In this document: positions 47,564 to 56,332 of the stretch, in pieces
Layout: every line of letters begins with the position of its first letter
How positions within the stretch are numbered: position 1 is the stretch's first letter
Source: Trema orientale
Taxonomy: Eukaryota; Streptophyta; Magnoliopsida; Rosales; Cannabaceae
DNA length: 64,000 nucleotides
NCBI GenBank assembly: GCA_002914845.1
Contig: JXTC01000135.1
Span: 166,224-230,223, forward strand
Direction: 5' to 3'
Notes under the pieces: model-generated
The model's input: only the letters and a program-made list of their open reading frames with translations
Databases searched by the model: none
Told to the model about the DNA's origin: nothing
Program-made: the position numbers and the translations under genes

Positions 47564-48059
47564 TGTTAGACTTGAATATAAGGGATTGCGAAACCAAACA
47601 CAAAACCCTAGAACATTCATGTAAAACTGATAGGAAGGGATTCATTGAGTATACCTGAGTCCATGATTGAATACCGTAGTATGGACGATGAACCGAAGGC
47701 GGAAGCGTAAGAAAATGACTGTAATCGCTAGAGGGTTTGATCTTCTGTAGCCTGAAAGCCTAATGTCACTCAGATGGAATTCTCTGTAACTGATGGTGGG
47801 TTACAGAGAATTGAGCGTACGTGTTCTTTTGGCTACAGGGACCATAACCCTAAAAGGTTCTTTATATAGTCTCCTGTTGGGTATCCATCAAACCCTAACT
47901 GGGTGACTAACAGGGTATCCACATTGGTATCCATACCCAGTTGGATATTCTGACCCAACCCTAATTAAATCACTTATTGGGTCTGCTTAAGAACAATATG
48001 GCCCAATACAATTGTCCAAAATATATGTGGCCCACTATAGGAAATACAATTTCCCAATA
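47564..48059 (-). repeat. solo LTR with 5-bp TSD
   Basis: The 496-bp sequence is flanked by a perfect duplication TTATA (47559-47563 and 48060-48064). On the minus strand it begins TATTGGGAAATTG (TG decayed to TA) and ends GTCTAACA. A TATATAAAGAAC promoter-like box (about 47865, minus strand) and a hairpin around TCTCTGTAAC/GTTACAGAGA (47792-47821) are internal. No element body is attached. Confidence 0.8.
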
Positions 48060-48064
48060 TTATA

Positions 48065-48701
48065 TACAAATCCATGTAGATATTGACGAGTAAATATCGC
48101 GATAGCTGTTGAAATTATAGATATTAGTATATAAGACTTGCTACAAGTTACATAATATTTCCGTTTGTTTGAGAATCGATCCTTTATTTATTCAGAATGG
48201 CATTTTTACCATGGATTTAATGTATATTATGTCTAAGGCCATACGTATAAAGCTGCCAATAAATGGATAATTGCTACAATATTTTTTCTTTTATAATTAA
48301 AAATTTCTCTTAGTGTTGATTGTGTCTAAAGGATGCTTAATTTGCTTAATAATGTAAGCCTCCGGCTTTAGTTAATAGTAAAATAAATAATGAAGTTAAT
48401 ATTCTATGATCTATTGTTTAATGTCACGAAGAGGTACAGTTATATAGATAAAATTAGAAAAAGCTTCAACTTAATAACTGCAAAATAATAATTTTATCTA
48501 TAAAATAGAGTATATATAACAAGAGTAGCACACGAATGCATGTGCATGTGTTTAATTGGTTGATGTGTATGACTAAATGACAATGTGACAATTACGAGAA
48601 ACCTTATTATGTTTTGGTTTACTATTAGTAATTTTATTACTTATTAACACTAGACTTATAATTTGGAGGCAAAAATCATTACTCGGACCTAATAAGGTAA
48701 A
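48065..48701. other. intergenic AT-rich DNA
   Basis: No gene, RNA or clear repeat is visible in this stretch. Confidence 0.35.
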
Positions 48702-49512
48702 GGTCCAGTTTGGTTTAGCTTTTTAACGAGTTAAACGTATTTTTCGAATAATCTGTGGGTTAAAAAATATTTGGTGAAAATTTAAAAATTAGATTATTTA
48801 ATAATTTTTTATAAAGCTACAGCCAATAATCAAAGCTAGCCTAAGACAGCTTTGATTTTTAGATTATGCGGAAATCTGCAGGTTCTTTTAATAAATAAAT
48901 CATAATAACTAAAATATCCTCACTTAAAAGCAAAAATACTAAATATTTAATTGAGTTTATTTTCATATCAATTTTTTTTTAAAAAAATATTAATATATTT
49001 AAATCATAATTGACTAAAATACTCTTCATATTAGTTATTTTGAAGTAAACAAATTGAATCTTTATTGAAATTTTAAATTCAGATGCAAATAAAGTAAATT
49101 AAAATAAAATAAAATAAATTAAGTAACTAATTTAATTGAGTTTATTTTTATATCAAATGTTTTTAAAAAAAAGTATTAATATGTATAGTATATGCAAATA
49201 TGCATAATTGTAAAAAATATTAATAAGCTCTTTCTAGAAATATGCATAATTATATAATAATATTTATTTTAGTCATTTTATATACATTTGCATAACAATT
49301 TAGCCATGGAGTTTACCAAACACTTNTTATATACATTTGCATAACAATTCAGCCATGGAGTTTACCAAACACTTTAATATAACTTTTTCAAGTCACAACA
49401 TTTTAAAATTACAGTTTACCAAACACTCAGTAACTTTACATTACAGTGGATTTTTCTTTTAGCACGGCTAAAAATATTTTTTTTAAAATCTACAGTTCTA
49501 CCAAACTCACCC
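48702..49512. repeat. possible Harbinger-like MITE
   Basis: The ends GGTCCAGTTTGGT and GGGTGAGTTTGGT (right end, complement) match at 10 of 13 bases and have AAA on both sides. Only the outer bases are clearly inverted, so the call is tentative. It contains a tandem duplication at 49280-49377. Confidence 0.4.
49280..49377. repeat. 49-bp tandem duplication with an N at the junction
   Basis: ATATACATTTGCATAACAAT starts at 49280 and again at 49329, and both copies run to CCAAACACTT. The second copy differs by one base. The N at 49326 lies at the join, so a misassembly is possible. Confidence 0.8.
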
Positions 49513-50105
49513 AAAGTCTACTTGTTTGATTTTATTGATATAAAAAGTTTAGAAAAAAACCAAACCAAAACCAAATATAATTTGTTTGATCGGTTTAGAT
49601 ATATATATATATATATATATATATAATAGTTTTGGTTTATTATAAAATTTGATTTAATTGTGTTAAACTAATAATGTTATTTGGTTTTTTTTCCACCCAG
49701 TTAAAACACTCTTATGTGCTATTAGAATTATGATAATATGATATCAAGTTTAAGCAATATAATTATTATTGTAATCTATACAAACAACATAAAAACTAAA
49801 CAAATAAACTAAAAAAATAATCATAATCCAATATAAAATAATTTAATAATTAACAAATTGAATCTTAGAATAGAACTATTTGGTAATGTATAATTTGAGT
49901 CTTAATCTTACATATAACAAATTAAATTTGACACTTATAAAAAAATATAGAAGGAAAATTTAAATGATATTTTGTCGATTTTATCATTTTTCACATCTTT
50001 AAATTGTTAACTAAACTGATCAACAAAATGTATTTTTTAAATCAACTCCACCAACTAATTTTCTTAGGGAAAAAGGGGAAAAAAAAACGATTTGTTTTAG
50101 TTTGA

Positions 50106-50975
50106 ATTAGGGTTGATAATAGTAATTATACTCAATATATTACTTTGTTCCTCAAATTTTTAACTTACATAGTAATGACCCATGAATTATATAATTGTTG
50201 CAATAACCCTTTTATCACAAATTGTTACATATTTAACAAAAATAAGTCATTACAAAGCACACAATTTTGTGACTAGGGTTAAGAATGAGACTCCCATTTT
50301 TAACTTACACAGTAGACTACCAAGATTTATGCAATTACTGTAGTAATAACCACTTTTTTAAAAACACAAACTGTAAAATTTTTAATAGAAATGATTCATG
50401 TGCAAACAGTGGCATAATAAAAATTGTTTTTATCCAAACAATTTTGTACATAATTGTTTTTCAGGGGGGCATAATAAAAATTTTGTACAAAATTAAAACA
50501 CAAAAAATACAAGTTAAATGGGAGATTAAGGATTTAAATGTAAAAAAAATAAAGATTTGGGACTTAAATGAAAAAAATACTAAAATTTGGTGACTTTTGC
50601 TACCAATTATCTAAACTATAGCTAACTAAATAAGTGCAAAATTAAAATAAGTGGGCATATCTATAAATTTTCAAAAAACGAATTAAAAAAATCACAAAAA
50701 TACAAAATTTGAGGGAGGGGCACTTGCCCACTATTACCATGTTGGGTGTCCACCCTTGTGTGTAAAGCATATAGTTTGGTAACTATGACTAAGAACGAAA
50801 TTCTGGCTCATAGAAGCAAATAATATCTAATTATACATCTTGTTTATGACTATTTTCTATTAAAAAATTATATATTTGTGACAAATAGATTATTATCGTA
50901 ACAATAACATAATTCATATGTCCTTATTATATAAGTTAAAAATTCGAGACAATCAAAGTAGTATAAAGTAGTATA
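50106..50975. repeat. third copy of the foldback family, interrupted by a hAT MITE
   Basis: The left arm (50106-50400) and right arm (50760-50975) are inverted copies of the units at 43867-44950, with GTAATGACCCATGAATTAT on the left against CATAATTCATATGTCCTTA on the right. A 352-bp insertion sits between them. Confidence 0.65.
50407..50758. repeat. 352-bp hAT-type MITE inside the foldback copy
   Basis: It starts CAGTGGCATAAT and ends CCACCCTTG (complement CAAGGGTGG). The flanks TGTGCAAA (50399-50406) and TGTGTAAA (50759-50766) are 8-bp duplications with one change. The right end carries the GGGTGTCCACCC-type word common in plant hAT MITEs. Confidence 0.75.
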
Positions 50976-50984
50976 ACGTTTAAG

Positions 50985-51169
50985 GAGCAATATTATGGGG
51001 CACGAGTAGTGCTCAGCACCACAATGACATGTTTATTTGTCACTAGATGATTTAATTAATAAATTTGATTCCATATAGATCCCACCTGAATTATAGTTAT
51101 GATTAACCAATACCAGACAGACACATTATTATAATGCTAAATATTACTGGTACCTCGTAGCATTATTTC
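50985..51169. repeat. 185-bp MITE, probable relative of the 28137 MITE
   Basis: The ends GAGCAATATTATG and GAAATAATGCTACG (complement) resemble those of the element at 28137-28319, and the size is nearly the same. The flanks ACGTTTAAG (50976-50984) and AATTTTAAG (51170-51178) match at 7 of 9. Confidence 0.55.
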
Positions 51170-51179
51170 AATTTTAAGA

Positions 51180-52841
51180 GCCATTGGTGTAATTATAACC
51201 CTTTGATTTAGATTATTCTTTTTGTTTTTGACGACTCCTAACTTGAGATTTGTGTGGACTCGTGCATTAATTTAGCGGTAGGGCACACGGAAAACAATAT
51301 ATTTTTCCTCGATCAGAGTGTCCAACATCATCAGGGAAAGGTTAAAAGGAAAAGTTGAATAAAAGAATCACAATGTGATTGATTAGATGATAATGTGGTC
51401 CAATCTTATTATTATAAGAGACTATATGCCTTTGATTCCGACACTTACGTTGTTAATTACAACCCAGACATCGATAAGGGTGAATTAAACCATTGAAAGT
51501 TGTAATAAATAAAACATTAACTGTCCAAAATTATAGGCAAACACCCACATCGATTATTTAACAATTTATAATAAACGCATGCATCAAAGGGAATATTGGT
51601 CCCCTTTCTCATCTGCACCATAATTTTCTCTTTTTCATAAATTAATTAATCATTTAATCAGATTGATCTAATTTATCATTCTTTGATCAACCATCAACCT
51701 CCAATAAATCTGACGAAAACTCTTGTAAGTGCGCATCAATGCATGGTTGAATTCACTCTTGTATTTAAGTAACTTTAGACCATTCTTAGCATTCATAAAT
51801 AGGCAATTGTAATAGTTGTCACATTTAAATAGGGTAGATAACTAGATATTTCTTAAAGTTCTTGCTAATTTTTTTTTCTTCTCCTTTTTCTTTAATTACT
51901 TTTTGGTTAACCAAAAGAAATTGTTAGATAACAAGGCCTGTTTGTATATGGAATATTTATGCTAGACAAGATGTGCCCACCATTAAATCACTAAATTTTA
52001 ATCTACTTGTTTTTTAAAGTCTTTTTTTTTTTAAGTAATTAATAAACCCAAAGGATTATATTGCATGTACAATAGTAGGGTTTTTTTTTTTTTTTTGGTC
52101 ATTTATAAAAGGAGGTCCAAAATAAATTTAAATATATGTTAGTTTTCTTTTAGTAAGTACCTAAAATTATAAATAAAATAAAAATTTTAATTCGTCAAGT
52201 TAAACTGAAATTTAGGAGGGTTAGATATTGTCTCTACTGAACGTGAAAAGACTTACAATACACTTTGATATTTCATGAGTTACTATATCGTGAAAATATT
52301 GGCATAATATTTTTCTTTTCTTATTGCTCTTTTTCTTTTTAATGCAAACTTGTGCTATTTCTTGTAAAAGGTTAGACTTATTATTAGCATTTGAACAGAA
52401 AGAGAAAATAAATAAGAAGGAGATTTATTTTCTCTTTATTTGATAAGATTACCTAATTTGTAGTGTTTAAGTGCTTAAAGCCTAATTTGTATTTTATATA
52501 GATTATCAGTTATGTATAAAGCACAATTAATGATAACGATTTTTTTTTTAAAAAAAAAATCCATTAAATGATAATCATTAGATCAAAATCAAACGGTAAA
52601 GAAAATTATATCTACCGATAGATTAAAAAGAAAACATATATTAGAGTGAGTCCCTAACATAAATATATGTGATGATTTAAACTAATTGGCGTACTCTTTT
52701 TTTTTTTTCAATTAAGGAGTAAATTCTATCTAGAGGTGTGCACGTAAAATCCACGCCCATCTAAAAATAATACAACTATGAAATATAAATAAATATTGAA
52801 AGTTTGTAGAATTGAGCATATGCGTACGGATAATACGGTCT
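51180..52841. other. intergenic AT-rich DNA
   Basis: No gene, RNA or clear repeat is visible apart from T-runs (for example 52081-52096). Confidence 0.4.
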
Positions 52842-52849
52842 GTGATTAA

Positions 52850-53089
52850 AGCTGTCAAAATAGGCCGGGCCAAATGGGTTGGCCTGAGGCCCGTTACTGC
52901 GGGCCGGCTCATTCAAGATAGGCTCGAGCCTAGCCCGACCATACTCCCAAGGCCGGGCTGGGGGCTTATCTCCCTCAGCTTATGGGTTGCCCCCCTCCCC
53001 TCCTCCCCTTTTTTTTTTNNNNNNNNNNNNNNNNNNNNNNNNNNNNNNNNNNNNNNNNNNNGGCCTGGCCCATTTTGACAGCTCTTTTT
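52850..53089. repeat. GC-rich hAT-like MITE containing an assembly gap
   Basis: The inverted ends AGCTGTCAAAATAGGCC and AGCTGTCAAAATGGGCC (complement) enclose a GC-rich palindromic interior. GTGATTAA lies directly before the left end (52842-52849) and six bases after the right end (53090-53097), which fits an 8-bp duplication with a small indel. A run of 43 N (53019-53061) fills the centre, probably because the hairpin resisted sequencing or assembly. Confidence 0.65.
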
Positions 53090-53248
53090 GTGATTAAAAC
53101 TCGTACCTTGCCATAAAGAAAAATCACTCCCTACCCACACTAGAACATCGCCCACAACATCGCATCCCATTGTGTGATATAATATGAATTGGACGGTTTT
53201 CATGGTTAAGTGAGAATTTTGAATAGCCCTACTTGTAATTAACTTTTA

Positions 53249-53835
53249 GGTCATGTTTGGTGCACCGTATTTTATTGTATTACATTGTGATGTATTGTAT
53301 TGGGTTGTATTATATTGTATTGTATTATTCTATTACAGTACTATGTGTTGGCATTTGTATTAAGATGTTATGTTAAAAAATTAATTTTGAAAAATAACAT
53401 TTTTAAAAATGTACTTAGAAAAATACCATTTTAAAAAATATTTAGGAAAATATCACTTGTAAAATTATCATTTTTTTAAAAATTATTTACGAAAAACCAC
53501 TTTTTAGATATAAATTTAGAAAAATACCACTTTTAAAAATTAATTTAGAAAAATATCACTTTTGAAAAGGGATAAAGTGATGTGAGAGAAAATAATAAGA
53601 GAGAAATTAAGAACAGAAAAAATAAGGAGAGTGGATATTGTACAAAACTACGTTAGAGTTAAAATTACGTAATACAGTATAATACGTACTTTTTATTTTG
53701 TTTTAGATAATACTCTACGTATTATATTAAATTTTGATGTCTTATTAAATAATATAATATAAAAGCACAACTAAACACAATATTACATTTAATTAATACA
53801 ATACAGAGTCTTTATACAATGTACTAAATATAACC
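53249..53835. repeat. Harbinger/Tourist-like MITE with TTA TSD
   Basis: TTA lies on both sides (53246-53248 and 53836-53838). The ends GGTCATGTTTGGTGCA and GGTTATATTTAGTACA (complement) match at 12 of 16 bases. The interior is rich in TGTATTGTATT near the left end and its complement near the right. It encodes no transposase. Confidence 0.72.
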
Positions 53836-53838
53836 TTA

Positions 53839-55060
53839 AGTGATAATTTAAGAAATACGATCTACTACACAAAATGAAAATATAAAAACTTCGTAAAAGA
53901 TAAAAGGCCCTACATGCATTCCATAAAGGCAAGAGTAGTGTTACATCCTTGCAAACAAGGAATAAGCAATTGATAGTCAGCCAACTGTAAAACCAAAACA
54001 TCATCAATTTCCATCATCATTACTATCTAATCTATCTATTTGTGTCACTGTAAATAAACAAATAAAGCCCCATAATGATTTAACGTCTAATAAACTACTT
54101 TAAAATGTCTCTTTTAGCATTATACTTGGGCCTTAAAAAAAAAAGAAAAAAGAACGAAAAGTGAAGCAGAAAAGTTAAGGTTAATGCTTGGGAGAAAAGA
54201 AAGGAAAAAGTTGGATTAAGGGAATAACTTTGACCTATAAATTAGCCAAAAAGGCTTAGGTGCTGCAGCATGCCCTCCTCTGCTTCTTAACTTGGGCCTA
54301 CATACCCCTGGAGCTAGAGTCATTGGACCATTCTTACTTTGGAATTTGAGGAAAGAGTTTAGGAACATTTTAGTCAACAATGCAAAGCCAAGTTGAAAGT
54401 TAAAATAATAAAAGGAAACAAAATAGTAATAGACAATGGGGTTGGTTGGTTTTATTTGGCCATTGAAATTAAAGTGTGTAGATTTTAATAAGAAAAACAA
54501 GATATCCAACCAATCCAACAAAAACTAGTGCAAATAGTTCTAGCAACGCCGATTAAAGGTGTACATGTTACTAAAAATCTTTTTCCACTCAAAAAGTGCG
54601 AACTAATTGAGTTAATAATATCTCTTAAATATTTGTGTTTATTTTTTTAAGATAAAACATGTGTTTATTATTATTATTATGGATAAATTCTATGTATTCT
54701 TTCGATATACTAAATAGTCATACGCCTGTACATAAGGTGTATATTTTTATCAATACACAAAATGTGATAATTGAGCTTGTAATCAATTCGTTATAATTTT
54801 GTTCAAAAATATCATATCTGAAAATTAACTTGATTAAATCTAATTAATATTTATAAGTACTAGTAACTTTTACGAAAACGAAAAGAAATCAAAAAATTAT
54901 TTTAAGCAGAAAATTGTAAAGTGTATTTAACTTTTTCTTTTCCAGTAGAGGAAAAAAAAAGAAAAGAATAAAAGTGGTAATGTTTTCTATGTAGAATGGC
55001 TTATAAGGAAAAGTGTGTACATTTATTACAATTTGGCAATATTTACAAATCCGTAACCAA
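53839..55060. other. intergenic AT-rich DNA
   Basis: No gene can be supported. A less AT-rich patch at 54260-54340 gives a minus-strand open frame (54521-54216) with no known domain. Confidence 0.4.
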
Positions 55061-55068
55061 AAAAAAAA

Positions 55069-55240
55069 GGGCGCGTCTACAGTAGGGGCGTCCCTGCGTA
55101 GGGCCCTGTCTATACACCGTTTGATGGGAATCTGTGTATAAACAGATTCTCTACAGATTCCCGTTATTCCCCACAGATTCCCATCAAACGGCGTATAAAA
55201 GATGGCCCTACGTAGGGGCGCCCCTACTGTAGCCCTTCCC
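55069..55240. repeat. 172-bp palindromic foldback element, copy 1
   Basis: Almost the whole element folds back on itself. The outer arms are CTACAGTAGGGGCG and CGCCCCTACTGTAG, and inner arms pair around CCGTTTGATGGGAATCTGTG. A-runs flank both sides, so the target duplication cannot be read. Copy 2 follows 71 bp downstream. Confidence 0.88.
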
Positions 55241-55311
55241 AAAAAAAAAAAATCTTAAAAGGAAAAACTAAACATAATAGCTGAAAAAAAAAATTGAGTC
55301 ATCTTTTCTAA

Positions 55312-55482
55312 GGGCGCGTCTACAGTAGGGGCGCTCCTACGTAGGGTCCTGTCTATTCACCGTTGGATGGGAATCTGTATATAAATAGATTCTCCACAGA
55401 TTCCTGTTATTTCCCACAGATTCTCATCCAACGATAATTAAGGCATGACCTTACGTAGGAACGCCCCTACCGTAGCCATCCC
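55312..55482. repeat. 171-bp palindromic foldback element, copy 2
   Basis: It is homologous to copy 1 and in the same orientation. A perfect 10-bp duplication TCTTTTCTAA (55302-55311 and 55483-55492) flanks it, in the range of Mutator-like elements. The separate duplication shows an independent insertion rather than a local tandem duplication of copy 1. Confidence 0.9.
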
Positions 55483-55862
55483 TCTTTTCTAATTTACTAA
55501 TCATGTTAGAAATTTCTCATAATTTATTTTCTTATATGAATAAATAAAAAGGAGAAACACTTTTCATATATTTTCATTCTCGTTATGCTCAATCACAGAT
55601 TAGTACCACGTAGTTGTAAAGTGTATGCATTTATGCTAACAAATTAACAATTACCTTTCCAAAAAAACAAACAAATTAACAATTAAGAAATTAGAAAAGA
55701 TAGTAATATAAATTAACAATTATTGGGTGTATTGTTATTAATCGAGGGAAGGAATGGTGATAAATAGGCGTATAATGTTTTATAATGTTTAAGTACGTAC
55801 GGTTACAAAATGGGAAAAAGATGTAAAAGATCCGTGGGGGTCGGATGGTAACGTTAACGGCA

Positions 55863-55869
55863 ACGTGGC
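55863..55869 (+). promoter_or_regulatory. ABRE-like ACGTGGC in the kinase promoter
   Basis: ACGTGGC lies about 250 bp upstream of the likely start codon of the kinase gene, next to an ACGTTAACGG stretch. The motif is the core of ABA-response elements bound by bZIP factors. A single copy is weak evidence for ABA control. The leader further on (55943-56050) is a CT-rich tract common in plant 5' UTRs. Confidence 0.35.
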
Positions 55870-56119
55870 AATCTGAGTTCGAGTCTGAGTCTGACTCTGA
55901 CCCCACAACTACAGCTACAGCCACCATTTCCTTCATTTATTTTCTCTCTCTAAACTCTCTCTCTCTCCTCCTAACTTCTCAGACTGATTCTTCTGAGACT
56001 TGTCTCTCTCACTTCTGAGCTCTGATTCCCCATTTTTGTTTTCTTTCTCTCTCTCCTTTTTCTTTCACCATTCCCACCCGGAACGACGTCGTTTTCGCCT
56101 GAGCTCCTCCGGCCTCAAC

Positions 56120-56283
56120 ATGGTCGTCGATGTCGACCATTCTTCCGGCGCCAAGAGGACTGTGTTCGTCGGAGTTAAGCTCGACTCCCGGAGCCGGGAG
56201 TTGCTCACCTGGGCTCTCGTCAAAGTCGCTTTTCCTGGTGACCAAGTCATTGCTCTTCACGTCCTAGACACCATTACTGGTCT

Positions 56284-56332
<49 letters not shown>

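Noticed and set aside
54240..54340. Possible microRNA-like stretch (minus strand AAGCAGAGGAGGGCATGC)
   Set aside because: It resembles miR390 at only about 14 of 21 bases, and no opposite arm that folds with it was seen nearby.
56000..56119. Upstream in-frame ATG as the kinase start
   Set aside because: It adds a Ser/Phe/Leu-rich stretch translated from the CT-rich leader. It could mimic a signal peptide but does not fit a cytoplasmic kinase with a USP domain starting right after 56120.
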